In this document: piece after piece, positions 20,272 to 32,230 of the stretch
How the letters are laid out: every line of letters begins with the position of its first letter
Position numbering within the stretch: the first letter of the stretch is position 1
NCBI GenBank assembly: GCA_022449545.1
Contig: JAKUPN010000006.1
Coordinates: 64,013 to 128,012 of the forward strand
DNA length: 64,000 nucleotides
Source of the DNA: Alphaproteobacteria bacterium
GTDB taxonomy: Bacteria > Pseudomonadota > Alphaproteobacteria > UBA6615
Direction of reading: 5' to 3'
Notes under the pieces: model-generated
Told to the model about the DNA's origin: nothing
Database searches by the model: none
The model's input: the letters and a program-made list of their open reading frames with translations, nothing else
Translations under genes and position numbers: made by a program

Positions 20272-21417
20272 TTGGTAAATAAAAGTCAAATAGTAAGATC
20301 GCCTGAAGATATGAGTATTCTATCTCCTATCGAGGACATCATTGATGACGCTAGAAATGGTAAAATGTTTATTCTAATTGATGATGAGGGTCGAGAGAAT
20401 GAGGGTGATTTGGTAATACCTGCTCAAATGGCAACTCCTGATGCAGTCAATTTTATGGCAACATTTGGTAGGGGGTTGATATGTCTTGCTTTGTCTCGAG
20501 AGCGCGTAAATAAACTTGATCTTCCGTTATTACCTCAATCTCGTAGAGGAGGATTAGAAACTGCATTTACAGTTTCAATTGAGGCAAAAGAGGGAGTGAC
20601 CACTGGAATATCAGCTCCTGACAGGGCTAGGACAATAAGCGTTGCAATTGACCCTCGCTCAACACCTGATGAGATAGTTACGCCAGGCCATGTTTTTCCT
20701 TTAGCTGCTAGAGATGGTGGGGTTTTGGTTAGGGCTGGCCATACAGAAGCAGGTGTGGATTTATCTCGATTAGCAGGTCTTAATCCGTCTGCTGTGATTT
20801 GTGAAATAATGAATGAAGATGGCACTATGGCACGCCTTCCTGAACTTGTTAAATTTGCTCAATTTCATGGTCTTAAAATCGGTGCTATTGCCGATCTTAT
20901 AGCTTATCGCAGACGTAATGATAGAATAGTTGAGAGATTGCTTGAGCATGATTTTAATTCAAACTTTGGCGGAACTTACAAGTATTACGTCTATTTTAAT
21001 AAAGTCGAATATGCTGAACATATTGCTTTAGTTAAAGGTGAAATTTCACCAAGCACACCTGTATTAGTTCGAATGCATTCGTTTAGTCTGGGCAGTGATG
21101 CACTAGGAAGTGTTGATGCAAAAGATGCGGGAGTTCTCCAGAAATCTATGGAAATGATTGGTAAAGAAGGTACTGGTATTATTGTTGTTATAAGAGATAC
21201 TGCTCCAACAGATCCGAGTGACCGTTTGAAGCAATTATGGAGTGCGCCTACTAAACCTGTAAATGAACTCCGAGATTATGGTGTTGGGGCACAAATTTTA
21301 GTAGATTTGGGAGTAAGAGATATAATTCTTTTATCAAATTCAGAAAGATCGATCGTAGGATTAGAAGGCTTTGGTCTTAAAGTAATAGAAACCCGCCCTG
21401 TTTCAACTAGCCTTTAG
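20272..21417 (+). CDS. ribB: 3,4-dihydroxy-2-butanone-4-phosphate synthase fused to a GTP cyclohydrolase II-like domain lacking zinc ligands (RibBX-type)
   Basis: 381 aa; DDEGRENEGDLVIPA, HTEAGVDLSRLAGLNPSAVICEIMNEDGTMAR (RibB); C-terminal half has HSFSLGSDALGSVDAKDAG instead of HSECLTGD..S.RCDCG. Confidence 0.92.
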   Translation: MVNKSQIVRSPEDMSILSPIEDIIDDARNGKMFILIDDEGRENEGDLVIPAQMATPDAVNFMATFGRGLICLALSRERVNKLDLPLLPQSRRGGLETAFTVSIEAKEGVTTGISAPDRARTISVAIDPRSTPDEIVTPGHVFPLAARDGGVLVRAGHTEAGVDLSRLAGLNPSAVICEIMNEDGTMARLPELVKFAQFHGLKIGAIADLIAYRRRNDRIVERLLEHDFNSNFGGTYKYYVYFNKVEYAEHIALVKGEISPSTPVLVRMHSFSLGSDALGSVDAKDAGVLQKSMEMIGKEGTGIIVVIRDTAPTDPSDRLKQLWSAPTKPVNELRDYGVGAQILVDLGVRDIILLSNSERSIVGLEGFGLKVIETRPVSTSL

Positions 21418-21433
21418 TAAGTGAGTTCATCTT

Positions 21434-21901
21434 ATGACACAGAAAAAATATAATGTTTTAATCGTTGCTGCTACTTTTTACAGAAATATTACCGATGAAT
21501 TAATTAAAGGTGCCAGTCAGGTATTAGGCAATTCTGGTGTTACATATAACCTCATTGAGGTTCCTGGAGCTTTTGAATTGCCGGCGGTTATTTCAATGGC
21601 ACTAGAAACAGAAAAAAAAGAAAATAAAAAGATCTATGATGGTTATATAGCTCTTGGCTGTGTTATTAGAGGTGAAACGACGCATTACGATTATGTGTGT
21701 GGAGAAACCGCAAGGGCGTTACAAGATCTCTCTATAGTTTATCAGCTTGCCTTAGGTTTTGGTTTATTGACAGTTGAGAACATGGGGCAGGCCAAAGAAA
21801 GAGCTTTTGTCGACAAAAGAAATAAGGGTGGTGAGGCCGCTAATGCCTGTCTAAAATTGCTTCAAGTAAGGAATGATCTAGGCGTTCAATCAAGTGAATG
21901 A
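21434..21901 (+). CDS. ribH: 6,7-dimethyl-8-ribityllumazine synthase
   Basis: 155 aa; VPGAFELPAVI, ALGCVIRGETTHYDYV. Confidence 0.96.
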   Translation: MTQKKYNVLIVAATFYRNITDELIKGASQVLGNSGVTYNLIEVPGAFELPAVISMALETEKKENKKIYDGYIALGCVIRGETTHYDYVCGETARALQDLSIVYQLALGFGLLTVENMGQAKERAFVDKRNKGGEAANACLKLLQVRNDLGVQSSE

Positions 21902-22403
21902 GATAGAAAAAGATTTTGACTCCACTTTGTCTAGTCAACCAAACTTGGTTAAGAGTGTTTCACGTTTAGCAGCTGTACAAATAATGTATCAATTGTCAAT
22001 GACTGATGCGAGCATTGAAGAAGTGATAAATCATTATGAGGCATTATCATCTTCAAAAACTCCGGATGAAGGTATGTCTTTGATGGCTACTCCAGATACG
22101 TCATTTGTTAAGAACATTGTTAGTGGGACGTATCCTCAAATTGAATTAATTGATAAAATAATCACAAAATATCTAGATGAATCGTGGCCGATGGACCGAA
22201 TTGATATTTTGCTTTTAAATATTTTGAGATGCGGGGTTTATGAAATAAAGGATGTTTTGTCAGTACCACCAAAAGTCGTTATAAGTGAGTATCTCTCTAT
22301 ATCTGATGCTTTTTTTGATTCTAAAATAAGTGGATTAGTTAATGCAGTTTTAGATAAAGTGATTAGTGATTTAAGGCCAATCGAAACAGATCAACTTACA
22401 TAA
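21894..22403 (+). CDS. nusB: Transcription antitermination factor NusB
   Basis: 169 aa; RLAAVQIMYQLSMTD, DRIDILLLNILRCGVYEI, VVISEYL; position after ribH. Confidence 0.9.
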   Translation: MNEIEKDFDSTLSSQPNLVKSVSRLAAVQIMYQLSMTDASIEEVINHYEALSSSKTPDEGMSLMATPDTSFVKNIVSGTYPQIELIDKIITKYLDESWPMDRIDILLLNILRCGVYEIKDVLSVPPKVVISEYLSISDAFFDSKISGLVNAVLDKVISDLRPIETDQLT

Positions 22404-22417
22404 TCATCAATATATTT

Positions 22418-23410
22418 ATGACAATTGGATTAGACGAATTTGGAATTATAAAAAAATACTTTTCTCCTCTATCGAGAGGGGAAAGTGGTGCTTATTCATT
22501 ATTAGATGACGCGGCAAAAGTTAAATTTAAGTCCTCATCCTCCACAGTTATAACTACCGATGCAATGGTTTCTGGTGTCCACTTTCCTTTAACTGAACCC
22601 GCTAATTATATAGCGAGTAGGCTATTAAGAGTTAATTTATCGGATATTGCAGCGATGGGCGCTGTACCAGTTGGCTATACTTTATTACTCGCATTACCGG
22701 ACAGTATAAATATCGAATGGATATCGTCCTTTTCCACAGGGCTTGCAGAAGAACAGGAGATTTTCGGAGTAACTCTATTAGGAGGAGACACCACTAAATG
22801 CTCCAGTGAAATGGTTTTATCCATTACAATGTTAGCAGAAGCTAAGGAAAATAATGTATTATTAAGATCTGGCGCAAATGAGGGTGATGAGGTTTACGTC
22901 TCTGGGTATATAGGTGATGCATTTCTAGGGTTATCAATCTTACAAAGGGAGCTAGAAAACAGCGATAAAAAAACAGATAAATATTTAATTGAGAGATTTC
23001 GTAGACCGACTCCTAGACTAGAATTGGGAAAGAGACTCGTGGGAATAGCAACCTCAGCAATCGATTTGTCTGATGGTTTAATTTCTGACCTTGGACATGT
23101 GTGTTCAGCTTCTAATGTTTCGGCAAGGATTATAATTGATGAAATCCCAATATCTAAAGCTGCGGAGAAAATAGTACTCGATGATTCAAAGATTATAAGA
23201 AATCTTATTACAGGGGGAGATGACTATGAGCTTATTTTTACTGTCCCTTCGAATAAATCTGGAATAGTAGACAACTTATCAGTCGAATTGGGTGTTAATC
23301 TTACAAAAATTGGTGAAATTATTAAAAAAAACAACTCACAATCAGTGTCTACTTTTGATTTATCCGGTAATATGATTATCTTCGAAAAAACAGGATTTAG
23401 GCATTTTTAA
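22418..23410 (+). CDS. thiL: Thiamine-monophosphate kinase
   Basis: 330 aa; TTDAMVSGVHF, DIAAMGAVP, LLGGDTTKC, IDLSDGLISDLGH. Confidence 0.93.
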   Translation: MTIGLDEFGIIKKYFSPLSRGESGAYSLLDDAAKVKFKSSSSTVITTDAMVSGVHFPLTEPANYIASRLLRVNLSDIAAMGAVPVGYTLLLALPDSINIEWISSFSTGLAEEQEIFGVTLLGGDTTKCSSEMVLSITMLAEAKENNVLLRSGANEGDEVYVSGYIGDAFLGLSILQRELENSDKKTDKYLIERFRRPTPRLELGKRLVGIATSAIDLSDGLISDLGHVCSASNVSARIIIDEIPISKAAEKIVLDDSKIIRNLITGGDDYELIFTVPSNKSGIVDNLSVELGVNLTKIGEIIKKNNSQSVSTFDLSGNMIIFEKTGFRHF

Positions 23411-23549
23411 TTCTGTGTGCATATATTTTTTTTCCTGTGTTAGTTGATCTAACAAACAATCCATTGTTTTTAAATTAACATCTAGATTTCTTGTCTTAAC
23501 CTGACAGGTGCTAAGTTTTCTGTTTTTAATAATTTTAGAAAGATATTTG

Positions 23550-24764
23550 ATGGTGTTAAATGATGTTGTAAGAAATGTCTCCCTGTTGTCAATGTGCCAA
23601 GCCTTGGCACAGACACAGATGGTTCTCATTTTCTCTGTGACTACATTCATTGGAGCAGCACTAGCTCCAGTAGTAAACCTATTCGGTGTTCCATTTAGTC
23701 TAGCAACACTGCCAATAACACTTCAATTCACATTTATGACAATATCTACTCTACCTGCCGCACTATTAATGAAAAAATTAGGCAGGGCTAATGGTTTCAT
23801 TCTATTCATTTTAATAGGAGTTTTGGGTATTGCAGTGTGTTTAATAGCTCTAGTATATCAGGATTTTATTCTCTTTTGTGTCGGCTCTTCTTTTTTTGGT
23901 GCCTCAGCTGGTTCGAATCAACAATTCCGTTTTGCTGCAGTCGACACAGCCGATAAATCAACTAGATCGAAAGCAGTTAGTTTAGTTCTTGCAGGTGGTG
24001 TTTTTGCGGGTATTGTTGGACCTACACTGTCTGCATGGTCTTTTGATTTATTAGCACCAGTGATTTATGCCGGTGTGTTTGCTGTAATAATTTCCATGCA
24101 AATAGTAATGGTAATTTTACTATTGTTTACCAATATACCTCCTCCAAACGAAACTGAGTTGTCGGGTCCCACGAGCCCTTTCTGGCAAATAGCATCACAA
24201 CCTAAATTTATAGTTGCAGTTATGAGCGCGATGGTTGGGTATGGGGTAATGAATTTTGTAATGCTTGCCACGCCATTATTTATGGGGTCACATCCGGGTC
24301 ATTCATTTACTTTTCCTGACGTTAATAATGTTATTATGTGGCATGTGCTAGGAATGTTCGTTCCGAGTTTCTTTACAGGGTGGCTAATTAAACGCTACGG
24401 AGATATTAACATTATCACTGCTGGAGCGATTATTTCTGGTATTAGTATAGCGGTTAATTTAACCGGTGATTCTTTGATGCACTTAAGAATTGCCATGGCG
24501 TTAGTAGGTTTAGGTTGGAATTTTATGTTTACTGGCGGAACTACGCTTTTATTGCAAACATATAAACCTTCAGAAAAAGCAAAAATTCAAGGACTAAATG
24601 ATTTTTTTGTTTTTGGTACTGTTGCAGTTTGCTCTCTATTGGCCGGAGGTACGTATCAGTCTGTAGGTTGGAATGCCGTAAATCTTGCAGCTGTTCCATT
24701 GCTTGTTTTAGTATTAGTTGCCGTGATTTGGTTAAGAGGAAGACGTTTGCCTATACCAACTTAA
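23550..24764 (+). CDS. MFS transporter
   Basis: ~404 aa polytopic protein with 12-TM-like hydrophobic pattern; probable start at 23550. Confidence 0.85.
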   Translation: MVLNDVVRNVSLLSMCQALAQTQMVLIFSVTTFIGAALAPVVNLFGVPFSLATLPITLQFTFMTISTLPAALLMKKLGRANGFILFILIGVLGIAVCLIALVYQDFILFCVGSSFFGASAGSNQQFRFAAVDTADKSTRSKAVSLVLAGGVFAGIVGPTLSAWSFDLLAPVIYAGVFAVIISMQIVMVILLLFTNIPPPNETELSGPTSPFWQIASQPKFIVAVMSAMVGYGVMNFVMLATPLFMGSHPGHSFTFPDVNNVIMWHVLGMFVPSFFTGWLIKRYGDINIITAGAIISGISIAVNLTGDSLMHLRIAMALVGLGWNFMFTGGTTLLLQTYKPSEKAKIQGLNDFFVFGTVAVCSLLAGGTYQSVGWNAVNLAAVPLLVLVLVAVIWLRGRRLPIPT

Positions 24765-24932
24765 TATTAATTAACGGATAATTGTAAAACTAAGCCTAAC
24801 ATAGGTTGCTTTAGTTAATTGTTTTTGGCATGTTCGCGAATCTAAAAACCTGATAAATAATTTCGACATTTAGCAAAGGTATTTGTGTCTACAGAACGGA
24901 CAATTTTACACTAATATAAGGAAAGTATTAAT

Positions 24933-27056
24933 ATGGGTCCTGTTATTTGGTTTGCCATCGCATGTGGCATTTTGGCAGTTATATATGGCGTTTGGGCTTC
25001 TAAATCTGTATTAGCAATGAGCCCTGGCTCAGAAAGAATGCAAGAAATTTCTTTGGCTGTTCAGGAAGGTGCTGCCGCATATTTAAACAGACAGTATCGC
25101 ACCATTGGTATAGTAGGAATCGTTATTACAATCATACTGTTTTTTGTTCTTAAGTGGCCTGCTGCTATTGGTTTTATAATTGGAGCAGTTTTATCAGGCG
25201 CTACTGGATTTATAGGGATGAACATCTCTGTTAGATCTAATGTTCGGACGACCGAAGCTGCGAGGCAAGGTCTATCCCAAGGACTAAATGTCGCTTTTAA
25301 GGCAGGTGCCGTAACTGGAATGTTAGTGGCTGGATTAGCTCTTTTGTCTGTGGCTGGTTATTTTGGGGCTTTAATTTTACTCCAAGAAAGCGGGGCCATT
25401 GAAGGCAGAGATATGATAGATGCTCTAGTTTCCCTTGGATTTGGTGCCTCATTAATTTCAATCTTTGCTCGACTCGGTGGAGGAATATTTACAAAAGGTG
25501 CGGACGTTGGCGCTGATTTGGTTGGTAAGGTTGAAGCAGGAATACCGGAGGACGATCCTAGAAATCCAGCCGTTATAGCAGATAATGTAGGAGATAACGT
25601 GGGTGACTGTGCAGGTATGGCTGCAGACTTATTTGAGACATATGCTGTAACAGTTGTTGCTACTATGGTTCTTATATCCATATTTTTAACTGGAAACCCT
25701 CTCTTGGATCAGATGATGGTTTATCCATTAGCTATAGGTGGTGTTTGTATTATTGCTTCAATCATAGGAACATTTTTTGTCCGATTAGGAGCCAGTAATA
25801 ATATAATGGGCGCATTGTACAAAGGGTTCATTGCTGCAGCTATTTTATCATTAATTGGAATTGCCTTTGCAACTTATTGGGTTATTGGGTTCAACTCTGA
25901 ATTTAATGTGGGAAGTCAAATTGTAACTGGAAGAGATCTTTTCCTTAGCGCAATCGTCGGCCTCATAGTAACAGGGCTTTTAATATGGATAACTGAATAC
26001 TACACAGGCACTGAGTATAGGCCAGTCCGATCAATCGCTCAGTCGTCGACTACTGGGCATGGTACCAATGTTATTCAAGGATTAGCAATATCTATGGAAG
26101 CCACTGCAGTGCCAGCTCTCGTAATATGCGTTGCTATAATCGTTTCATATTCCTTGGCTGGACTACTTGGTATAGCCATTGCGGTTACAGCCATGCTTGC
26201 TTTAGCAGGCATGGTGGTGGCTCTAGATGCATATGGCCCAGTAACAGATAATGCTGGTGGTATTGCTGAAATGGCTGAGTTAGACGACAATGTCAGAAAA
26301 ACCACTGATGCACTTGATGCAGTTGGAAATACAACGAAAGCAGTAACAAAAGGTTATGCCATTGGCTCAGCTGGGTTAGGAGCATTGGTCTTGTTTGCTG
26401 CTTATACGGAGGATTTAAAATATTTTAAAGAGAACTCAGATCAATTTTCATATTTTAGTGGAGTAAATTTTGATTTTTCACTAACAAATCCATATGTAGT
26501 TGTTGGACTCTTTATTGGTGGTATGTTGCCATTTCTTTTTGGAGCACTTGGAATGACTTCTGTGGGCAGAGCTGCTGGCTCAGTGGTTATCGAAGTAAGA
26601 AGACAGTTCAAAGAAATCCCAGGCATAATGGAGGGTAAAGCAAAACCTGAGTATGGAACTTGCGTTGATCTGCTTACGAAAGCTGCAATAAAGGAAATGA
26701 TTATTCCATCCCTGTTGCCTGTTTTGTCACCCATTATCTTGTTTTTAGTTATTTTAGTAATTGGTGGTAAGTCAGCAGCGTTCTCATCCTTAGGAGCGAT
26801 GCTGTTAGGGGTTATAGTTACAGGATTATTTGTTGCTATATCTATGACAGCAGGTGGTGGTGCATGGGATAATGCGAAAAAATATATAGAGGATGGTAAT
26901 CATGGTGGGAAAGGGTCCGAGGCACATAAAGCCGCAGTAACCGGAGATACGGTTGGGGATCCATATAAAGATACTGCAGGCCCAGCTGTAAATCCAATGA
27001 TAAAAATTACGAATATTGTTGCTCTTATGATTTTGGCTGTATTGGCTGGTCACTGA
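24933..27056 (+). CDS. hppA: Membrane-bound proton-translocating pyrophosphatase (K+-independent type)
   Basis: 707 aa; [57 protein letters not shown] with Lys at the K+-dependence position. Confidence 0.97.
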   Translation: MGPVIWFAIACGILAVIYGVWASKSVLAMSPGSERMQEISLAVQEGAAAYLNRQYRTIGIVGIVITIILFFVLKWPAAIGFIIGAVLSGATGFIGMNISVRSNVRTTEAARQGLSQGLNVAFKAGAVTGMLVAGLALLSVAGYFGALILLQESGAIEGRDMIDALVSLGFGASLISIFARLGGGIFTKGADVGADLVGKVEAGIPEDDPRNPAVIADNVGDNVGDCAGMAADLFETYAVTVVATMVLISIFLTGNPLLDQMMVYPLAIGGVCIIASIIGTFFVRLGASNNIMGALYKGFIAAAILSLIGIAFATYWVIGFNSEFNVGSQIVTGRDLFLSAIVGLIVTGLLIWITEYYTGTEYRPVRSIAQSSTTGHGTNVIQGLAISMEATAVPALVICVAIIVSYSLAGLLGIAIAVTAMLALAGMVVALDAYGPVTDNAGGIAEMAELDDNVRKTTDALDAVGNTTKAVTKGYAIGSAGLGALVLFAAYTEDLKYFKENSDQFSYFSGVNFDFSLTNPYVVVGLFIGGMLPFLFGALGMTSVGRAAGSVVIEVRRQFKEIPGIMEGKAKPEYGTCVDLLTKAAIKEMIIPSLLPVLSPIILFLVILVIGGKSAAFSSLGAMLLGVIVTGLFVAISMTAGGGAWDNAKKYIEDGNHGGKGSEAHKAAVTGDTVGDPYKDTAGPAVNPMIKITNIVALMILAVLAGH

Positions 27057-27115
27057 GGTTATGAACAAATAACTTTGACTTATTTAATAAATATAAAGGT
27101 ATGAAAAGAAGAAAT

Positions 27116-27652
27116 TTATTGGTTTTCTAGGTCCGATTCTGACCCGCTAAACCTGCCTAGGTTAGCAAATAACTGCTGCAGTATGGTTAACTCGTTACCC
27201 GATGTTGGGGTCACACGAGTAACCATTGAGATTGGCACTGAATCTTTTTCTGTGTAAGTAGCTGTATTTATAACTTTATTTTTAGAGTCGAAAATTACAG
27301 CAAATATTTTTCGTTCTTTTACGACAGGTTTAAAAAATGCTTTCGTCTCAGTTGTTTGTGTTAAATAATACCAAACCTGGTCTCCATAAACGCTAGTCAT
27401 TGATGGAGTTCCTAGTAAATCAATCACATCGTTTTTATTTGTTTTTCCTAATTTAATTAATTGAATTTTTTCATATGACGATAATTGACCTTGAACGTTA
27501 GTAATTGGGGTACAAGCTGTAAGAACTCCAATTAGGGTGAATATTATTAAACAGTATCTCATAACAATACTTAGGAGAGTTTTTCCAAATGAGTTCGTCT
27601 TTATCATTAAAAGGTCTTTCGTCAAGAAAAGAAATCGTTTGAGTTTGGACAT
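27116..27652 (-). CDS. bamE: Outer membrane assembly lipoprotein BamE/SmpA/OmlA-like
   Basis: SmpA_OmlA fold pattern (LIKLGKTNKNDVIDLLGTPSMTSVYGDQVWYYL); lipobox-like LTAC; likely internal start. Confidence 0.85.
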   Translation of the reverse strand: MSKLKRFLFLTKDLLMIKTNSFGKTLLSIVMRYCLIIFTLIGVLTACTPITNVQGQLSSYEKIQLIKLGKTNKNDVIDLLGTPSMTSVYGDQVWYYLTQTTETKAFFKPVVKERKIFAVIFDSKNKVINTATYTEKDSVPISMVTRVTPTSGNELTILQQLFANLGRFSGSESDLENQ

Positions 27653-27714
27653 TTACATCGGACTTATCCCGTGTCAACTAATCAGAAATATTTAGAACTA
27701 TTGTCGGTAATTAA

Positions 27715-28257
27715 ATGTACGCATGGATAAAAAAGAGAAGATACAAGCAAAAAGTAGCTTCTGATATATATAAATTGATAGTAGATCAGGCAAGAATCAA
27801 AGACTTTTATCTAACTTACGGTGTTCCTGATACTGAATTAGGTAGATTTGAGATGATTTGTCTGCATTGTTATTTAATATTCAAAAGGTTTTCTAAGGAG
27901 AACAATGAAGCTTCTGAGTTATCGCAAAAAGTTCATGATTTAATGTTTGCTGATTTTGATCAAACTCTCCGAGAAAAGGGGATAGGGGACATGGGTATCG
28001 GTAAACGCATAAAAAGTCTGGCGCGCAACCTCTATGGAAGAATTGATGCTTATGAAACAGGATATCTAACTGGCACAAATGGTCTTTATGATGCGTTAAC
28101 GCGAAACTTATATGCTTCCGTGTCAGTTACAGATAAAGAGGTTTATAAAATGGTGGGTTATATAAATAACTCTATAAATCATCTGTTTGATCAAGATACA
28201 GAAAAGTTACTACTTGGTGAGATTAATTTCATATCCATTGGAAAGGTTGCGGACTAA
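27715..28257 (+). CDS. Ubiquinol-cytochrome c chaperone family protein
   Basis: 180 aa; MGIGKRIKSLARNLYGRIDAYE; conserved alphaproteobacterial position before DUF177. Confidence 0.85.
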   Translation: MYAWIKKRRYKQKVASDIYKLIVDQARIKDFYLTYGVPDTELGRFEMICLHCYLIFKRFSKENNEASELSQKVHDLMFADFDQTLREKGIGDMGIGKRIKSLARNLYGRIDAYETGYLTGTNGLYDALTRNLYASVSVTDKEVYKMVGYINNSINHLFDQDTEKLLLGEINFISIGKVAD

Positions 28258-28260
28258 ATT

Positions 28261-28800
28261 TTGATGATGGCACATGATAAAAGAGTTACTGAGTTTAAAC
28301 GTTTGGTTAATATAAATGACTTAGAATTACTTATACCACAGGTAATAGATATTACGGCAAACAAATCTGAACGGGAGTTACTCTCAGAAAGATGCTTAGT
28401 TTTGTCAGTTAATAGTTTTACTGCACGGATAACAATTATAAAAAGTTCTTCTCATGAATTTGAGGCAAAAGGCAGTTTGAAAGCTGAGGTTTCACAAATA
28501 TGTGTTGTTACTCTTGAAATGATGATCAATCAGATATCCACGCAATTTGTTCAAAAGTATAGTACTCGTGACCTCAATATTAGTGATGATTTGGTTATTG
28601 GACCCGATGATGAACAACCGCCGGACCCTATAGTGAGTGATGATATAGATTTAGGTGAGTTGGCCTCTGAATATCTATTGCTTTCTATAGATCCTTATCC
28701 CCGATCAATCGAATCAGATGATAAAAAATATAAATTGCAGACAAACACGAAAGAGGATGGACCCTTTTCCAATTTAAAGGACTTGTTAGATGGCAATTAA
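28261..28800 (+). CDS. DUF177/YceD family protein
   Basis: 179 aa; LKAEVSQICVVTLEMM...DDIDLGELASEYLLLSIDPYPR; upstream of rpmF. Confidence 0.88.
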   Translation: MMMAHDKRVTEFKRLVNINDLELLIPQVIDITANKSERELLSERCLVLSVNSFTARITIIKSSSHEFEAKGSLKAEVSQICVVTLEMMINQISTQFVQKYSTRDLNISDDLVIGPDDEQPPDPIVSDDIDLGELASEYLLLSIDPYPRSIESDDKKYKLQTNTKEDGPFSNLKDLLDGN

Positions 28801-28920
28801 TTCGAAAATTGTGTCATTATACTTCATTTACTATCTTGCAAGTCGGTCTTGTATTAGCTAAGTACTTGGTTAAGTCTGTTTATAGCCTGGTTTGAGAAGG
28901 TTTGATTAAAGGAATTAATG

Positions 28921-29106
28921 ATGGCTGTACCAAAAAAGAAAATCTCTAAATCTCGTCGAGGAGAGCGACGTTCTCATGATGCATTGAAGTCAGCAACTTA
29001 TGTTGAAGATCAGGAAACTGGAGAATTTCATAGACCTCACCATGTTGATATGAAAACCGGTTTCTATAAGGGACGTAAAGTAATTCAAGTTAAAGAAAAG
29101 ATCTGA
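28921..29106 (+). CDS. rpmF: 50S ribosomal protein L32
   Basis: [23 protein letters not shown]. Confidence 0.97.
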   Translation: MAVPKKKISKSRRGERRSHDALKSATYVEDQETGEFHRPHHVDMKTGFYKGRKVIQVKEKI

Positions 29107-29146
29107 AACTCTAGAAGTCGATTAATCGACTGGAAAGCGGTCTCAA

Positions 29147-30178
29147 GTGAAAGAGCCCGTAACAATCGCATTAGATGCAATGGGGGGTGATAATGCACCA
29201 CAAATTGTGGTTGCAGGGGCTAATATTGCTCGGCGCAGGCATCCAAACATAAATTTTATATTTTTTGGTGATGAGCCTGAGATAGAAAAACATTTATCAA
29301 AATTTAGACGACTAAAAGAAGTTGTTGAAATTCACCATACTACTGAAACGGTAAAGCCAGAAGACAAGCCTTCGTTTGTTCTTAGAAATGGAAGGAATAC
29401 TTCAATGTGGTGGGCTGTTAATTCTGTAAAAGTTGGTCAGTCCTCAGGCGTCGTCTCGGCCGGTAACACTGGAGCACTAATGGCATTAACTATGTATCAG
29501 TGGAGAAATTTAACTGGAATAGACAGGCCAGCAATAGCTTCATTCTTTCCTACATTGCGTGGGGAAACCGTAATGCTTGATTTGGGGGCAAATATTTCGT
29601 GTGATGCTGATAACTTAGTTCAGTTTGCAGTTATGGGAGAAGTTTATTCAAGGACTATTCTTGGAATCGATGATCCTACTGTAGGTTTATTAAACGTAGG
29701 CGAAGAAGAAACAAAAGGTAATGATTCGCTTAAAGAAGCTGCTGAAATTATCAAAGAAATAGACTTTCCCGGAGAGTTTGTAGGTTTTGTTGAGGGAAAT
29801 GACATACCAGCAGGAGTAGTTGATGTGGTTGTAACAGATGGGTTTACTGGAAATATAGCTTTGAAAACTGCTGAAGGAACGGCAACGCTTATAAATGGCT
29901 TTGTCAGAGAGGCTTTCAGAAATTCGTTTATGGCAAAAATTGGCTATCTATTTGCGAAGCATTCTCTTGATAAATTGCGCAATAGAAGTGATCCAAGACG
30001 ATACAATGGTGCAATGTTTTTAGGCTTAAATGGTATTTGTGTAAAAAGCCATGGGGGTACTGATGCTCTTGGATTTGCAACTGCGATAGGAGTTGCTGTA
30101 GACATGATAGAATATGGCGGAAACCAAATGATTGCTGATCATATTGCCCGACTAGGTCTTTCAGAGACACGGATGTGA
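29147..30178 (+). CDS. plsX: Phosphate acyltransferase PlsX
   Basis: 343 aa; [41 protein letters not shown] start. Confidence 0.97.
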   Translation: MKEPVTIALDAMGGDNAPQIVVAGANIARRRHPNINFIFFGDEPEIEKHLSKFRRLKEVVEIHHTTETVKPEDKPSFVLRNGRNTSMWWAVNSVKVGQSSGVVSAGNTGALMALTMYQWRNLTGIDRPAIASFFPTLRGETVMLDLGANISCDADNLVQFAVMGEVYSRTILGIDDPTVGLLNVGEEETKGNDSLKEAAEIIKEIDFPGEFVGFVEGNDIPAGVVDVVVTDGFTGNIALKTAEGTATLINGFVREAFRNSFMAKIGYLFAKHSLDKLRNRSDPRRYNGAMFLGLNGICVKSHGGTDALGFATAIGVAVDMIEYGGNQMIADHIARLGLSETRM

Positions 30179-30185
30179 GGAAACA

Positions 30186-31157
30186 ATGCGTCGTTCTGTT
30201 GTTATTGGATGTGCAGGATACTTACCAGAAAATATAGTTAGCAACAGTGAGCTCGCTAAGCAGCTTGATACTTCTGATGAATGGATACAGAGTCGAAGTG
30301 GAATATTAAAAAGGCATATTGCAGCTAGTAATGAATTAACATCTGACCTTGCTTACAAGTCAGCAGACGCTGCAATTATAGCCTCGGGCATCTCGGTTTT
30401 AGATATAGATTTAATTGTAGTTGCTACATCAACGCCAGACGTGACATTTCCCGCCACGGCTACTGCAGTACAAGCTAAGTTAGGAGCAAAAAATGCTGTA
30501 GCATTTGATCTGCAAGCTGTTTGTTCAGGTTTTGTATATGCTATGGCAACAGTTGATAATTTCATAAAGTCTTCTCAATACGATCTTGCTTTAGTTATTG
30601 GAGCAGAAACTTTTTCTAGAATTCTGGACTGGGATGATCGCAGCACATGTGTCTTATTTGGTGATGGAGCCGGAACAGTTATTCTTCAAGCAGAAATAGG
30701 AAATGGTGACTTAAACGATAGAGGTGTTTTATCTACGCATTTACATTCAGACGGAAGGTTACATGATCTTTTGTATGTTGATGGTGGCCCGTCTTCAACA
30801 GGAGAAGTTGGTTATCTGCGTATGGAAGGAAAAGAAGTTTTTCGTCACGCGATAGAGAAAATGTCTTCAGTTACCATAGAGGCACTAAAGGCTAATAATA
30901 TTTCTGCTGATGATATAGATTGGTTTGTTCCACATCAGGCTAATAAAAGAATTATAGATGGCACGGCTAGAAAATTAGGTATAGCTATGGAGAAAGTAGT
31001 TTTAACAATAGATAAACATGCAAATACATCAGCAGCATCAATTCCTTTAGCTCTATGGACTGCTATGTCAGACGAGCGAATTAAGACTGGTGACTTAGTA
31101 TTGATAGAAGCACTAGGTGGAGGAATGACTTGGGGGTCAGGTTTATTGAGGTGGTAA
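30186..31157 (+). CDS. fabH: 3-oxoacyl-ACP synthase III
   Basis: 323 aa; [43 protein letters not shown]. Confidence 0.97.
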   Translation: MRRSVVIGCAGYLPENIVSNSELAKQLDTSDEWIQSRSGILKRHIAASNELTSDLAYKSADAAIIASGISVLDIDLIVVATSTPDVTFPATATAVQAKLGAKNAVAFDLQAVCSGFVYAMATVDNFIKSSQYDLALVIGAETFSRILDWDDRSTCVLFGDGAGTVILQAEIGNGDLNDRGVLSTHLHSDGRLHDLLYVDGGPSSTGEVGYLRMEGKEVFRHAIEKMSSVTIEALKANNISADDIDWFVPHQANKRIIDGTARKLGIAMEKVVLTIDKHANTSAASIPLALWTAMSDERIKTGDLVLIEALGGGMTWGSGLLRW

Positions 31158-31283
31158 AACTTTTTAAATCTATATATTTCTATATATTTTAGAGAATTTA
31201 TTACTCTTATTAGTTTAAGGAATGCGTATAATATACTGATATTGACGCATATATCGTCACTTGCTACCGTTGATTAATTATTA

Positions 31284-31619
31284 ATGGAGAGAACAGTGGC
31301 TGAAACTATTACTCGTGCACAGCTTACAGAAGCAATATATCAAGAGGTTGGATTATCGAGGAATGAATCTGCAGATCTCGTTGAATCAGTTCTTTCGGAA
31401 GTGTCAGATGCTTTAATAAAAGGAGAAATGGTAAAAATTTCTTCATTCGGAAGTTTTTCGGTGCGTCATAAAAATCAGAGAATGGGAAGAAATCCAAAGA
31501 CTGGTGAAGAAGTGCCAATTTCACCCAGAAGGGTTTTAGTCTTTAAGCCAAGCAATGTTTTAAAGGATGCCATTAATAACGATAGTTACGATTTAAATTT
31601 AGACGAACCACATAAATAA
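31284..31619 (+). CDS. ihfA: Integration host factor subunit alpha
   Basis: 111 aa HU/IHF fold; [25 protein letters not shown]. Confidence 0.94.
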   Translation: MERTVAETITRAQLTEAIYQEVGLSRNESADLVESVLSEVSDALIKGEMVKISSFGSFSVRHKNQRMGRNPKTGEEVPISPRRVLVFKPSNVLKDAINNDSYDLNLDEPHK

Positions 31620-31658
31620 TATAATAAAACCATAATAAGTTGAAGCCATAGGCTCGCT

Positions 31659-32096
31659 ATGACAACTACGCCCAGAGTAAAAAAACAACAACTAGTAAAA
31701 TCTTCACAGGCTTTTAGAACCATAAGTGAAGTGGCTAGTATACTTGATATGCCACAGCATGTTTTGAGGTTTTGGGAAACAAAATTTGAAGAAGTTAAAC
31801 CTCTAAAAAGAGGTGGAGGCAGAAGATATTATCGACCAGATGATATAGAGCTTTTAAGCGTAATAAGAAAATTGTTGTACGAAGATGGCTATACGATAAA
31901 AGGCGTTCAAAAATTATTTCGCGAAGGTGACAGCAAATTGATAAAGAAGTCACCACAAGAAATTAGACCCCTAAAGCGCACCAAAGTACTAAATGAAAGT
32001 TCTTCAACATCTGAACCAGTTATATCACCCTCTCAAAGGAATGATTTACAAGACGTTTTAAGAGAGTTAGAGGGTTTAAGAAAAAAAATTAAATGA
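31659..32096 (+). CDS. MerR family transcriptional regulator
   Basis: 145 aa; [45 protein letters not shown]. Confidence 0.93.
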   Translation: MTTTPRVKKQQLVKSSQAFRTISEVASILDMPQHVLRFWETKFEEVKPLKRGGGRRYYRPDDIELLSVIRKLLYEDGYTIKGVQKLFREGDSKLIKKSPQEIRPLKRTKVLNESSSTSEPVISPSQRNDLQDVLRELEGLRKKIK

Positions 32097-32230
32097 TATT
32101 TAGATCACCTGTTAGTCAACCTCCTTGGGTGCTTGTTTTTATGTTATTTTAAGATATACAAGTTCTTATCTGTATAGAAAATTTAAATATAAGAGTATGT
32201 ATTGTATTTTATTATAATATTTTAATCAGT

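Noticed and set aside
25358-26734. Minus-strand ORFs within hppA
   Set aside because: Antisense shadows of a confidently assigned CDS.
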